Numbered from the stretch's first letter, positions 6,606-15,874 are shown. The stretch: DNA of 45,372 bases from Cytophagales bacterium (GCA_022360055.1 JAKSDO010000199.1:1-45372); one strand, 5' to 3'. The notes: a model not told the origin generated them from the sequence alone. Numbers and translations are program-made.

Positions 6606-8132
6606 CTACCCTATATCGGATAAAAATTCATCATCGGGGTCTGAATTTGGGGCTGTAAACATGCTGCTTAGAAGGTCCTTAAAGCTCAATCCGGTGGTAA
6701 TGTGTTTTTTACTTATCATGCTATATTCGGCCAGGCCGTGCAGTGCAAATTCCATAAAGAACAACCTGTCTTTTTGATTAATCTTCTTCAAATACTTGTT
6801 TACCAGCTCCGACAGCCCGGGAATATTAACAAGCAGCCGCTCATACGCTTCATCCGAAATATCATTCAAAAGATCCACCTCATTACCTTCGCCAAACCAC
6901 TCGATAATCTTTTTATAGGGATTATCCTCTTTTTGCTTTCTTACCCGATCCGGATCGGGGAAATAACCGACAAATTGCGAGCGAATTGCTTTCCCGAGCA
7001 GATCTTTTGCGACTATTCCCGGCCCTTCCTGCTCCCCCTCATAAACGAGCTCAACTTTTCCTGTGATCGCCGGAATTACCCCATTGAAATCGGAAATCCG
7101 AATAGTTGTCGAGTTTTCATGGTTTATCAAGGCTCTTCGTTCGGCAGCGCTTTTTAGATTTTCAAAAGCAGAAATTGTCAATCGCGCCGAGACGCCGCTT
7201 TTCTCATCAACAAATTCGCTATCTCTTGCCTGGATAGCTATCTCTTCAATCAGGTCCCTGACGTGTTCGTTGATATTAATCTTTTCTTCCTGACCAGCCT
7301 TTTTACGGGCCTCCTGTTCGGTGATCTTCTTGCCTATTTCAATGGATATTGGATAATGCGTTATGATTTGACTATCGATCCTGTCCTTTAGCGGAGTGAC
7401 AATGCTGCCCCGGTTCGTATAATCTTCGGGATTGGCTGTAAATACAAACTGGATATCCAAGGGAAGCCTCAACTTGAATCCTCGAATTTGGATATCGCCT
7501 TCCTGGAGAATATTAAACAAAGCTACCTGAATCCTGGCCTGAAGGTCCGGAAGTTCATTAATAACGAATATACAACGGTGAGACCTGGGGATTAAGCCGT
7601 AATGAATAACGCGCTCATCTGCATAATTAAGTTTCATGGAAGCTGCCTTGATCGGATCTACATCGCCAATTAAATCAGCCACGGAGACGTCGGGTGTAGC
7701 CAGTTTTTCAGTATACCTTTCGTCGCAGTGCATCCAGTGAATCGGAGCATGATCTCCATGTTCCCCGATGATATCTCTTCCGTATTTCGATATCGGACTC
7801 AACGGATCCTCATTCAATTCGGATCCATCTAAAACCGGGATATATTCATCCAACAAGTTCACCATTAATCTGGCAATCTTTGTTTTAGCCTGCCCGCGAA
7901 GTCCCAGCAAATTAATATTGTGCATGGACAATATTGCCCGCTCAATATCCGGAATCACAGTTTCATTGTACCCCCAAATACCCTCAAACGGATTTTCATT
8001 TTTCCGCAATTTCAATATAAGATTTTCACGCAATTCTTGTTTGATCGATTTTGGCTGGTATCCAGATCCTTTCAATGCACCAATTGTTTTTATATTGTGA
8101 AGCTGTTTGTGCGGGATATCCTTAAATTTCAT
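6606..8132 (-). CDS. MoxR-like AAA+ ATPase (magnesium-chelatase-I-like)
   Basis: A protein of 508 residues. The AAA+ module shows NLLGLRGQAKTKIARLM (Walker A, 77-84), CIFVINELPDL (Walker B, about 187-197), a sensor-1-like FVFTANPEDYTNRGSIVTPLKDRID, and a helical lid with SGVSARLTISAFENLKSAAERRAL. The Walker A reads GLRGQAKT, with Ala where the second invariant Gly is usual; I believe this is typical of the subfamily, but it deserves a check. MoxR-type ATPases act as chaperone-like remodelers with VWA partners. The VWA gene lies 18 bases upstream on the same strand, so the two form one operon and probably one complex. Confidence 0.88.
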   Translation of the reverse strand: MKFKDIPHKQLHNIKTIGALKGSGYQPKSIKQELRENLILKLRKNENPFEGIWGYNETVIPDIERAILSMHNINLLGLRGQAKTKIARLMVNLLDEYIPVLDGSELNEDPLSPISKYGRDIIGEHGDHAPIHWMHCDERYTEKLATPDVSVADLIGDVDPIKAASMKLNYADERVIHYGLIPRSHRCIFVINELPDLQARIQVALFNILQEGDIQIRGFKLRLPLDIQFVFTANPEDYTNRGSIVTPLKDRIDSQIITHYPISIEIGKKITEQEARKKAGQEEKININEHVRDLIEEIAIQARDSEFVDEKSGVSARLTISAFENLKSAAERRALINHENSTTIRISDFNGVIPAITGKVELVYEGEQEGPGIVAKDLLGKAIRSQFVGYFPDPDRVRKQKEDNPYKKIIEWFGEGNEVDLLNDISDEAYERLLVNIPGLSELVNKYLKKINQKDRLFFMEFALHGLAEYSMISKKHITTGLSFKDLLSSMFTAPNSDPDDEFLSDIG

Positions 8133-8150
8133 TTAGGAGTTGATTAATGG

Positions 8151-9248
8151 TTAAAAATGTTTCTTTCTATTTCTTCGATAATCTTCAAACACAAGGTTAC
8201 CCAGCCCCTGAAGACCGCTGTAATAGGCATTTCCATTATTTACCTTGGTAAAATCCTTTACAAATTCCCGTAAATAGGGATCTGAGGCAATCATAAATGT
8301 AGTAACAGGTATTTTTATTTTTCTGCATTGAGCGGCAAGTGTCATGGTTTTTTTTATGATCCTGGGATCCAATCCAAAACTGTTTTTATAATATTTAATC
8401 CCTTGCTTCATACAGGTCGGTTTCCCGTCGGTTATCATAAAAATCTGCTTGTTGGGATTTTTCCTTTTCCTTAACAAATCCATCGCCAGTTCCAGTCCGG
8501 CAATGGTGTTGGTGTGATAAGGACCGACTTCAAGATAAGGCAGATCTTTGATTTCGATTTGCCACGCATCATTACCAAAGACGATTACATCAAGTGTGTC
8601 TTTCCTGTAATTCTTTGTAATTAATTCCGCCAGGGCCATAGCCACTTTCTTTGCGGGTGTTATTCGATCTTCACCGTATAGGATCATTGAGTGTGATATA
8701 TCGATCATCAACACTGTTGAGGTCTGAGCTTTATGCTCGTTTTCCACGATTTCCAGATCGTCTTCGGTGAGATGGAAATCGCTTAAGCCGTGATTTACCT
8801 GAGCATTCTTTATGGAATCAGTCATGGAAATCTGATCAAGATTGTCGCCAAACCTGAATGCTCTTTTATCGACTGTTTTTTCATCTCCGAGACCTCTGTG
8901 ATTTGAAGTGTGATTCCCTTTTTTTGATTTTTTAAGCTTTCCAAATATTTCTTCCAGGGCCCCTTTTCTTAATTCCTGTTCGCTTTTAGCCGTAATCTTC
9001 AATGTACCTTTTTGGCTGTCTTCTGTAATGTACCCTTTTTCTTTTAGGTCTTCAATAAAATCACCAATGCCATACTTATCGTCCGTTAGACCATACTGCC
9101 TATCCAGATTTGTAAGCCAGCTCAACGCTTCGGAAACATTTCCCGAAGTCATCAGAATTAACTGTTTAAATATATCGTGAAGATGATCAAATCCACTTTT
9201 ATTGGCCTTTTTGGGCGGAATATATTTTGAAAATCTAAAACCTGACAT
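8151..9248 (-). CDS. VWA domain protein, partner of the MoxR-like ATPase
   Basis: A protein of 365 residues. The first 175 residues are helical and charged, with a Lys-rich linker. The C-terminal von Willebrand A domain starts TVLMIDISHSM, giving the MIDAS residues Asp183, Ser185 and Ser187. It continues with the MIDAS Thr in HTNTIAGLELA and the Asp in MITDGKPT. No signal peptide is seen, so it is cytoplasmic. It precedes the MoxR-like ATPase in the same operon, the arrangement seen for MoxR/CoxE-like and magnesium-chelatase I/D-like pairs. The client protein cannot be told from the sequence. Confidence 0.87.
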   Translation of the reverse strand: MSGFRFSKYIPPKKANKSGFDHLHDIFKQLILMTSGNVSEALSWLTNLDRQYGLTDDKYGIGDFIEDLKEKGYITEDSQKGTLKITAKSEQELRKGALEEIFGKLKKSKKGNHTSNHRGLGDEKTVDKRAFRFGDNLDQISMTDSIKNAQVNHGLSDFHLTEDDLEIVENEHKAQTSTVLMIDISHSMILYGEDRITPAKKVAMALAELITKNYRKDTLDVIVFGNDAWQIEIKDLPYLEVGPYHTNTIAGLELAMDLLRKRKNPNKQIFMITDGKPTCMKQGIKYYKNSFGLDPRIIKKTMTLAAQCRKIKIPVTTFMIASDPYLREFVKDFTKVNNGNAYYSGLQGLGNLVFEDYRRNRKKHF

Positions 9249-9462
9249 ATAATAATTGGCTTATGTCGATAAAATATAGTTCTATTTATCCGTTATAAGA
9301 AATGCACGGTTAAGTTTAAAACCGAAAAATCATGGTTAATTGTTTTATTCAGAATACATTTTTTTTGTTACTGATGTAATTTTTTTCTTGGATATGGTAG
9401 GTTTGGCAGGTTACATGAATTTAACTTTACATATAAATAATTGCATTTAAAACAGATGAATT

Positions 9463-9609
9463 ATGAGAAATTTAGTGGTAATTTTTGCAATTGTCTTTAC
9501 TTGTCTGGCGGCTTCCTGCACACAGCGGACATGTCCTACCTATACAAAAGAGATGAAGGATATTCCGCAGGAAGAACAGGTAAATGTAGAGAACGACAAA
9601 AGCGTCTAG
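9463..9609 (+). CDS. Small lipoprotein of 48 residues
   Basis: A short gene beginning MRNLVVIFAIVFTCLAASC, which is a signal peptide ending in a lipobox with Cys19, then TQRTCPTYTKEMKDIPQEEQ and a short acidic tail to the TAG at 9607. Small lipoproteins with a CPTYT-like segment after the lipid anchor are recurrent in Cytophagales. An overlapping longer frame starting at 9441 lacks these features and is rejected. It stands alone with its own terminator at 9688. A TTTG (9402) and TAACTTTA (9422) pair upstream resembles a promoter with a shorter than usual spacer. Confidence 0.72.
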   Translation: MRNLVVIFAIVFTCLAASCTQRTCPTYTKEMKDIPQEEQVNVENDKSV

Positions 9610-9687
9610 ATTTTGACATCAATGTTCTAAACATTGATTAGAGATATTTAAAATAGTGTATTTATAGATTTGTTGTTATGTCAGATT

Positions 9688-9715
9688 AAAGCCTTTTTTA
9701 AGGCTTTTATCTTTT
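9688..9715 (+). terminator. Intrinsic terminator after the small lipoprotein
   Basis: AAAGCCTT and AAGGCTTT form an 8-bp stem with a TTTT loop, followed by TATCTTTTT. It lies 79 bases past the stop of the 48-residue lipoprotein. Confidence 0.7.
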
Positions 9716-9723
9716 TAGACATT

Positions 9724-9756
9724 AAAAAAGGGAGTGAGTAGAATTCGCCCCCTTTT
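9724..9756 (-). terminator. Intrinsic terminator after rho
   Basis: Arms AAAAGGGAGTGA (9726-9737) and TCGCCCCCTTTT (9745-9756) pair over 12 positions with one mismatch and one wobble. On the minus strand the stem is followed by a T run, placing the terminator about 25 bases past the rho stop. Confidence 0.72.
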
Positions 9757-9778
9757 AGTTGTCTTTTTAATTAAGATC

Positions 9779-11350
9779 TTATCCGTTCATAGAAATCAGG
9801 AATTCTTCGTTGCTCCGGGTTCCCTTCATTTTGCTCAGTAAGAATTCCATAGCTTCGACAGAATTCATATCAGACATAAACTTTCTCAAAATCCACACCC
9901 TTTGCAGAAATTCCTGATCGAGCAGTAATTCTTCGCGCCTTGTTCCGGAAGTTGGAACATCGATGGCAGGGTAAACCCGCTTATTGGATAATTTTCTATC
10001 CAGTTGAAGCTCCATATTGCCCGTTCCTTTGAATTCCTCGAAGATCACTTCGTCCATCTTAGATCCGGTCTCGATCAAAGCCGTGGCGATAATGGTTAGT
10101 GATCCGCCATTTTCAACATTCCTCGCCGCTCCAAAAAACCGCTTGGGTTTGTGAAGCGCATTAGCATCTACACCCCCGGAAAGAATTTTACCGGAAGACG
10201 GAACCACGGTATTGTGCGCCCGGGCAAGTCTTGTGATGGAATCCAAAAGTATAACTACGTCATGGCCACATTCAACCATTCTTTTTGCTTTTTCAAGCAC
10301 GATGCCGGCCACCTTTACATGTCTTTCCGCTTGCTCGTCAAAGGTCGATGAAATAACTTCGGCTTTTACACTTCTCGCCATATCCGTTACTTCCTCAGGC
10401 CTTTCATCTATGAGCAGGATCATCAGGTAAACCTCGGGATGATTTTCAGCGATTGCATTTGCTATATTTTGTAAAAGAACCGTTTTGCCGGTTTTTGGCT
10501 GGGCTACGATCATTCCTCTTTGTCCCTTGCCTATGGGCGAAAACATATCCATAATTCTCGTCGAGTAATTATTTGGCGCTCCGCTAAGGTTGAGTTTTTC
10601 TTCAGGGAATAATGGGGTGAGGTATTCAAATTGAACCCTGTCTCTGATCTCTTCCGTGGTTTTGCCATTTACCGATCCTACCCTTAAAAGGGCAAAGTAT
10701 TTTTCTCCGTCTTTTGGCGGCCGGATTTGTCCTTTGACAATATCTCCGGTCTTTAACCCAAAGAGTTTTATTTGAGAAGGCGAAACATAAATATCGTCGG
10801 GGCTAGCCAAATAATTATAGTCGGAAGACCTCAGAAAACCATATCCATCCTGCATGATTTCCAATACACCCTCATTTTCAATAGCTCCGTCAAATTCCTT
10901 TAGGTTGGACTTGCCGAGTTTTTTCTGCTCAAATCTACTGTCCTTAGGATCTTCCTTGCTTTGATCCTCGCTCTTTTTCGATTTTAAAGAATCTTTGTCA
11001 AAGGAAACCAGAGAGGGGTCGAAATCTGCTGATATTGATTCCAACAATTCTTCAGCACTCATCTCGTCCACGGACGGTTCCGGAGCCTTTTCTTCAGCTT
11101 TTTTTACGTTTTCCCGCTTGAAGCTCAGTTTCTTTTTTTTCTCCTCTTTAGGAGTGTCTGCCGTTTTGTTTTCCTCCTCTGCGGCGCTTTCTTTTGGCTT
11201 TTTTTCGACAGGATTGGCAGCCTGAAAATCAAGAATCTTATATATCAATTCTTTTTTGGGAAGTTTTTTGTAATTCTCAAGCCCTAACTCCTCGGCAATT
11301 TCTTTCAACTCTGAAAGCAATCGCACATTTAAATCTTGAATAGTGTACAT
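9779..11350 (-). CDS. rho: Transcription termination factor Rho with long disordered insert
   Basis: A protein of 523 residues, the hexameric RNA helicase that ends transcription. The N-terminal helix bundle (about 1-43) is followed by roughly 110 residues of Lys/Glu/Ser-rich low-complexity sequence (about 45-155). Then comes the cold-shock RNA-binding domain ([15 protein letters not shown], 161-175), Walker A QPKTGKT (284-290), a Walker B-like [14 protein letters not shown], the Q loop [15 protein letters not shown] and the [10 protein letters not shown] segment. E. coli Rho is about 419 residues; the difference is almost all insert. In Bacteroides thetaiotaomicron a similar disordered region has been reported to drive condensates. 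A hairpin lies in its leader. Confidence 0.97.
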   Translation of the reverse strand: MYTIQDLNVRLLSELKEIAEELGLENYKKLPKKELIYKILDFQAANPVEKKPKESAAEEENKTADTPKEEKKKKLSFKRENVKKAEEKAPEPSVDEMSAEELLESISADFDPSLVSFDKDSLKSKKSEDQSKEDPKDSRFEQKKLGKSNLKEFDGAIENEGVLEIMQDGYGFLRSSDYNYLASPDDIYVSPSQIKLFGLKTGDIVKGQIRPPKDGEKYFALLRVGSVNGKTTEEIRDRVQFEYLTPLFPEEKLNLSGAPNNYSTRIMDMFSPIGKGQRGMIVAQPKTGKTVLLQNIANAIAENHPEVYLMILLIDERPEEVTDMARSVKAEVISSTFDEQAERHVKVAGIVLEKAKRMVECGHDVVILLDSITRLARAHNTVVPSSGKILSGGVDANALHKPKRFFGAARNVENGGSLTIIATALIETGSKMDEVIFEEFKGTGNMELQLDRKLSNKRVYPAIDVPTSGTRREELLLDQEFLQRVWILRKFMSDMNSVEAMEFLLSKMKGTRSNEEFLISMNG

Positions 11351-11363
11351 TTAATTAAGCAAT

Positions 11364-11394
11364 AACTTTTAAGGAGAGAGATCTCCTAAAAGTT
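11364..11394. promoter_or_regulatory. Hairpin in the rho leader
   Basis: AACTTTT(A)AGGAGA and TCTCCTAAAAGTT pair over 13 bp with one bulged A and a 4-base loop. The near edge of the stem lies 14 bases before the rho start on the minus strand. Further upstream in the leader the word TCTAAAAG or a variant recurs on the plus strand (near 11424, 11442 and 11456). It may be a leader control element for rho. Confidence 0.45.
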
Positions 11395-11593
11395 TATTAT
11401 TAGTATTTGAATAATATGATTTATCTAAAAGAAAAAGAAATTCTAAAGGGATCTTTCTAAAAGAAAAAATCTTTTGAAGTATTGTTTATGCAATAATAGA
11501 TGACCCTTTTCTAATAGTCAAGTATTTAGGGCAAATTTCGATTTTTTCACACGGTAATTTGGCAAAAAGTACATGATCATGGTTTAAAAAGCC

Positions 11594-11601
11594 TACATTT
11601 G
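11594..11601 (+). promoter_or_regulatory. Candidate -7 element TACATTTG for serS
   Basis: An exact TAnnTTTG match that ends 17 bases before the serS ATG at 11618. The TTTG at 11558 is too far upstream (32 bases) to be a normal -33 element, so only the -7 box supports this. Confidence 0.4.
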
Positions 11602-11617
11602 CGAAAAATTTTAAGTG

Positions 11618-12892
11618 ATGCTGAGAATTGCAGATATCATCGGAAACGAAAAAAAAGTCGCCGAAGGACTTGAAAAGAAGCATATTGAAAATGCCGTTGA
11701 AAAATTGAATGAACTCCTGCTGCTGGATGATACCAGGAAGAAAATACAGGCCGAATTAGATGCAACTTTAAACGAATCAAAAAAAATATCAAAGCGTATC
11801 GGAGCCCTGATAAAAGCTGGAGACAAAAAGAGTGCCGAGCAGGTGAAAATCCGGACCGGGCAACTTAAATCATATACTAAAGATCTGCAAGAAAAGTTAA
11901 ATTCTGTAGAAAAAGAATTGAAACAGGCACTGTATAATTTGCCAAATGTAGCTCACCAAAGCGTGCCGGCGGGTCGTACTTCTGAAGACAATGAGGTAAT
12001 TTACGAAAGAGGTAACATCCCCTGTCTGCGCGACGGGGCAAAGCCGCATTGGGAACTCATTGAACAATATGACATCATTGATTTCAATCTGGGAAATAAA
12101 ATTTCGGGCGCTGGATTTCCGGTCTATAAAGACAAAGGAGCAAAATTGCAGCGGGCACTTATAAATTTCTTCCTGGATGAAGCTGAAAAGGCCGGATTTA
12201 AGGAAGTTCAGCCACCGGTCATTATCAATTCCGACTCCGGTTATGGAACCGGACAGCTCCCGGACAAGGAAGGACAAATGTATGGGATTGCTGACAGTGA
12301 TTTATTTCTTATCCCCACTGCCGAAGTACCGATTACGAACTTGTACCGGGATGTCATTGTCGATGAAGGAAATTTGCCAATAAGAAACGTGGGGTATACC
12401 CCGTGTTTCCGCAGAGAGGCAGGTTCCTGGGGGGCCCATGTTCGCGGATTGAATCGACTGCATCAATTCGACAAGGTAGAAATTGTTCAAATAACCAAAC
12501 CTGAAGACTCGTACGATGCATTGGAAGAAATGTGCGAATATGTGGAAGGATTGCTGGAAAAACTGGAATTGCCCTTTAGAAAACTTCTATTATGCGGCGG
12601 TGATCTCGGATTTACTTCTGCAATGACTTATGATATGGAGGTTTACTCCGCAGCTCAGAAAAAATGGTTGGAGGTGAGCTCGGTAAGTAATTTCGAGGCG
12701 TACCAGGCAAATCGATTGAAGCTCCGATACAAAAACGAAAACAAAAAGACCGTCTTGTTGCACACCTTAAATGGAAGTGCCCTGGCGCTGCCAAGGATCG
12801 TTGCTGCGATCCTGGAAAATAATCAGTCGGATAAAGGTATTTATATCCCCAAAGTCTTGAGAGCTTATACCGGCTATGATTTGATCGAATAG
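11618..12892 (+). CDS. serS: Serine-tRNA ligase
   Basis: A protein of 424 residues, a class II aminoacyl-tRNA synthetase charging tRNA-Ser. The N-terminal coiled coil (about 30-105, rich in Lys/Glu) binds the tRNA long arm. The catalytic domain shows motif 2 in GYTPCFRREAGSWG (with the RHQF-like RLHQFDKVEI) and motif 3 in LLHTLNGSALALPRIVAAILEN, plus the TAEVPI segment. Length is normal for the family. I chose the ATG at 11618; a GTG sits one codon upstream. It is divergent from rho and convergent with the DUF4286 gene. Confidence 0.97.
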   Translation: MLRIADIIGNEKKVAEGLEKKHIENAVEKLNELLLLDDTRKKIQAELDATLNESKKISKRIGALIKAGDKKSAEQVKIRTGQLKSYTKDLQEKLNSVEKELKQALYNLPNVAHQSVPAGRTSEDNEVIYERGNIPCLRDGAKPHWELIEQYDIIDFNLGNKISGAGFPVYKDKGAKLQRALINFFLDEAEKAGFKEVQPPVIINSDSGYGTGQLPDKEGQMYGIADSDLFLIPTAEVPITNLYRDVIVDEGNLPIRNVGYTPCFRREAGSWGAHVRGLNRLHQFDKVEIVQITKPEDSYDALEEMCEYVEGLLEKLELPFRKLLLCGGDLGFTSAMTYDMEVYSAAQKKWLEVSSVSNFEAYQANRLKLRYKNENKKTVLLHTLNGSALALPRIVAAILENNQSDKGIYIPKVLRAYTGYDLIE

Positions 12893-12921
12893 ATACTTCG
12901 ATGTGATTTATCTTCCGGATT

Positions 12922-13227
12922 TTAATCCAATTGCTCAAGAATTGTCATAAAAGACACATGCTTGTATTTAAATAATTGATTGTGTCTTTCTACAATTTTT
13001 GGAGCAAATATCTCCAGATATGTATTTACTTTTGTCAGTGATTCCGAAAAGCATTGTATCGAATAGGTCAGTCCCTGGTTTTCTATTTCATTGAGCAAAC
13101 AAAATATCTTTATATCGGTAAAGGTACCGGTATCCTTTAAATAGGGAATGTATTCCTCTCTGATCCAGGCGAGCCAGTTATCTTTTATCTCGGGTTCGAT
13201 ATTAAACGTGATGTTGTAGAGGATCAT
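12922..13227 (-). CDS. DUF4286 family protein
   Basis: A protein of 101 residues without signal peptide or membrane span. MILYNITFNIEPEIKDNWLAWIREEYIPYL at the start and QGLTYSIQCF and HNQLFKYKHVSFMTILEQL later match DUF4286, a small alpha/beta domain common in Bacteroidota. The function is unknown; a ferredoxin-like fold is expected from the pattern of strands and helices. It stands alone, convergent with serS, about 220 bases from the large PspC protein. Confidence 0.85.
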   Translation of the reverse strand: MILYNITFNIEPEIKDNWLAWIREEYIPYLKDTGTFTDIKIFCLLNEIENQGLTYSIQCFSESLTKVNTYLEIFAPKIVERHNQLFKYKHVSFMTILEQLD

Positions 13228-13390
13228 AGTTTAACGATTATTTGGTAGGCCCGAAAGGCCACATTTGCCATAAGTTTTTCATAATCCGAAAAACCACGGC
13301 TTCTCCGTCTTTGATAATTTTCTATCCTTTACCCGGAACCAGAACTATCCAATTCCATGTTCGAAATTTATAAAAGAAATCCCAGACAAT

Positions 13391-13421
13391 AAAAAAGGTG
13401 TCCGTCAGTAAAGACGACACC
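13391..13421 (-). terminator. Intrinsic terminator after the PspC/GIN operon
   Basis: GGTGTC(C)GTC (13397-13406) and GACGACACC (13413-13421) pair over 9 bp with a bulged C. The minus strand continues into TTTTTT (13391-13396). It lies 25 bases past the stop of the PspC protein. Confidence 0.8.
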
Positions 13422-13445
13422 TCGACGTACAGAGATTTTTATTGA

Positions 13446-15866
13446 TTAATCCTTCCTTACGGAGCTTCCGCCTCCTTTTTCAATATCAACGGCAGCGTCC
13501 CCTTTATAAACGACATTACTGGCTCCATACGACCGGACCGTCAGGCGGTCGCGGGCGTAAACCCGGGCTGTTGAAGCATTGTGCGTTTCAACTTCCGTAT
13601 CGCTTACCTCAAAATCGTATGCGTTTAATGTGGAGGCGCCATGTACTTCAACCTCAAAACGGTCGCCGGAACCTTCCACTTCCAGTTTTGATGCTCCTTC
13701 TACCACGGCATTTAAAGAGTTTACTTGTACATCAATTTCGGCAAATGCAGCTCCATTTAAGGATACATCCAGAAATTCTTCATTAAATCCGTTGATAAAT
13801 CCTTTGCTGGCACTTCCAAGCTGAATCGAGGTGAGACTAGGCATAGTTACGTAAACATTGATATCTCGCCGTTGTCGCTTGAGCCTGACAACATCACCTT
13901 TGAAGTCGATTGAAAGTGTGTTCCCATTTTTCTCGACGACAACTTTATCTACATCCTCCCTTCTTCCGTTCAATACGAAACTGTATTCATCGCCGTATTT
14001 CACGTTTACCATGAACGTGCTGTTTACTTCAAGCTCTGAAAAACCGTCTAACTCGTATGTCCGCTGATATCCCGAGATATCCCAGCTCTCATCGCGATCG
14101 GAGTAACCGGATTTATCTTGAGGACAGGTGATACACATTAATCCTTCATCTTGAAACTCCCACACGTTTCCCGCCATTTGATTATTACTATAACCTTCCC
14201 TGTACATAAAACTTCCCAAGAGATACCTCATGTTTTCGTCGAGAATAAATCTCTGGCCCATGGGAAGGTACAGGGTCAGGTCTACACTTTGCCTTCTGAA
14301 ACCGGTGCCCTTCCCAAATTCCAGACTTGAATCAAATGTGAAAACCGAATCCTGAACAGCTACGCTGTAATTTATCAGCTTGGCATTTTCGACAGCTTCT
14401 TTTCTTGTCGACCCGGAAGCATGAAATTCCCGTTCAAGTTTAATAACCGTATCTTCGTAACTTCTTATTCTCAACGAAACAAGATCAAATTCATCTTCAC
14501 CGATGTCGTTGAAATTGAAAACTGCCGTTTTATCCATCAATGGATATCGATTAACTGAGATGTGCCGCCCATTTTCCTGAAAATTTCTGATGTACGGCGG
14601 AATCGTAAAGCTCAATACGACAATACTAATCAACCACAACGCCAGAATAGACCAACCGGCCTTGGAGTTCAATACCTGTTTTTTCATTAAAACAATAAAT
14701 CCCAAAATTGCCAGGTAAAAGAACGGGATGATCAGCGCCATCGCCAGCGCAATACCGGGCAGAACCGCAAGGTCATTTTTGATGATTTCAAAAGGCAACG
14801 GATACATAATATTCAGATCTCCTCCGGCAATCAATCCGACCAGCACTCCGGCAGCAATTAAAACACCCAAAACTCCGCTGATTCCTATAATGGCTAATAA
14901 TACACCAAAGACTACTCTTAGCGCTTCGACCAGAAACGACATAAATGGCCCGAGCGCCCTGGAAAGGAATTCGAAAATAGCGGCGATCAATCTGAAAGGG
15001 AACAGCAGGATCTTCACAATAACATTCTCATCCCCCTCGGTTACGTTCAGGCTTTTCTTAATATTTGATTCTATATTGCTCAGGGTTACCGGTTGTCCTT
15101 GCATCTCCATTTTATCGGTAAGCGTTTTGGCTTCGGGGAGTATAATCCACAAAATGATGTAGAGAATCAAACCTGTACCGGCGATGAATATGGTTGCAAA
15201 GAACAACAGGCGGATAATTACGACGTCAACTCCGAAGTAAGCTGCAATTCCACTGGCGACGCCTCCCAAAACTTTACTGTCCGGATCGCGATACATTTTC
15301 TTGATCTTCTTCTCTTCAACCAGTTCGTCAGAGGCCGGCACCGCAATCCACATCACGATATAAGCTATGAATAAGAAACCCGCTATCGATGGTAAAATCC
15401 AAACCCCAAAAAACAGCAGCACATAAAGCAACCGCATCCACAGCGGGTCTATGTTGAAATAAAACGCAACGCCTGATAAAACTCCGGCCAGAAGCTTGCG
15501 GTTGTTGTCGCGATAAAGCCGTTTTGAAAAAATCGGTTCGCCCTGGTCCTTCTCATCGTCCTCGGATTCCGACTGAGATTCTTTAAAGCTCGTATCTTCT
15601 TCTGCGGCCTGAAAATCTTTTATACTACCCATAGTAGCCACGAGCGCCTCGACATCCTCAATAGCAATTACCTGCTTCCCGTCTTTCAGCTTTGAAAGAA
15701 AGATTTCGGCTATTCGGGTCTCTATATCGGCTATAATCTCCAGGCTATCTTCAAATGTCGAAAAATACCGGTTTATCGATTCAAGATACTCTTTAAGCTG
15801 ATCATAACCATCCTCTTCGATGTGAAATATGATCCCGCTTATATTGATACTTATATTCTTTTTCAT
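13446..15866 (-). CDS. PspC-domain membrane protein with two PspC domains and a C-terminal GIN domain
   Basis: A protein of 806 residues. An N-terminal soluble domain (1-90) with MKKNISINISGIIFHIEEDGY is followed by an acidic linker. Then come two PspC domains: KRLYRDNNRKLLAGVLSGVAFYF... (about 115-177) and KKMYRDPDSKVLGGVASGIAAYF... (about 189-245). A multi-span membrane section (about 285-430) leads to an extracytoplasmic stretch. The last 210 residues form a GIN (DUF2807) beta-helix-like domain with repeated strands and VEGASKLEVEGSGDRFEVEVHGAS. PspC domains sense or respond to envelope stress. It follows the PadR regulator by 8 bases, so it is a probable target of it. Confidence 0.9.
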   Translation of the reverse strand: MKKNISINISGIIFHIEEDGYDQLKEYLESINRYFSTFEDSLEIIADIETRIAEIFLSKLKDGKQVIAIEDVEALVATMGSIKDFQAAEEDTSFKESQSESEDDEKDQGEPIFSKRLYRDNNRKLLAGVLSGVAFYFNIDPLWMRLLYVLLFFGVWILPSIAGFLFIAYIVMWIAVPASDELVEEKKIKKMYRDPDSKVLGGVASGIAAYFGVDVVIIRLLFFATIFIAGTGLILYIILWIILPEAKTLTDKMEMQGQPVTLSNIESNIKKSLNVTEGDENVIVKILLFPFRLIAAIFEFLSRALGPFMSFLVEALRVVFGVLLAIIGISGVLGVLIAAGVLVGLIAGGDLNIMYPLPFEIIKNDLAVLPGIALAMALIIPFFYLAILGFIVLMKKQVLNSKAGWSILALWLISIVVLSFTIPPYIRNFQENGRHISVNRYPLMDKTAVFNFNDIGEDEFDLVSLRIRSYEDTVIKLEREFHASGSTRKEAVENAKLINYSVAVQDSVFTFDSSLEFGKGTGFRRQSVDLTLYLPMGQRFILDENMRYLLGSFMYREGYSNNQMAGNVWEFQDEGLMCITCPQDKSGYSDRDESWDISGYQRTYELDGFSELEVNSTFMVNVKYGDEYSFVLNGRREDVDKVVVEKNGNTLSIDFKGDVVRLKRQRRDINVYVTMPSLTSIQLGSASKGFINGFNEEFLDVSLNGAAFAEIDVQVNSLNAVVEGASKLEVEGSGDRFEVEVHGASTLNAYDFEVSDTEVETHNASTARVYARDRLTVRSYGASNVVYKGDAAVDIEKGGGSSVRKD

Positions 15867-15874
15867 TTTTCTGC

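Noticed and set aside
9441-9641. A 66-codon plus-strand frame overlapping the small lipoprotein gene
   Set aside because: It has no signal or domain pattern, while the overlapping frame from 9463 encodes a clear lipobox signal peptide. The longer frame is the shadow.
13245-13262. GGCC-containing short dyad after the DUF4286 gene
   Set aside because: Only a 4-bp self-complementary stem with no T run; too weak to call a terminator.
13442-13786. Plus-strand frame of 114 codons opposite the end of the PspC/GIN gene
   Set aside because: It encodes a low-complexity Arg/Leu/His-rich sequence caused by the repetitive GIN domain on the other strand. No start context or family features.
14728-15162. 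Plus-strand frame of 144 codons opposite the PspC gene
   Set aside because: Composition (Ser/Ile/Asn/Thr-rich) reflects the membrane-span codons on the minus strand. No motif seen.
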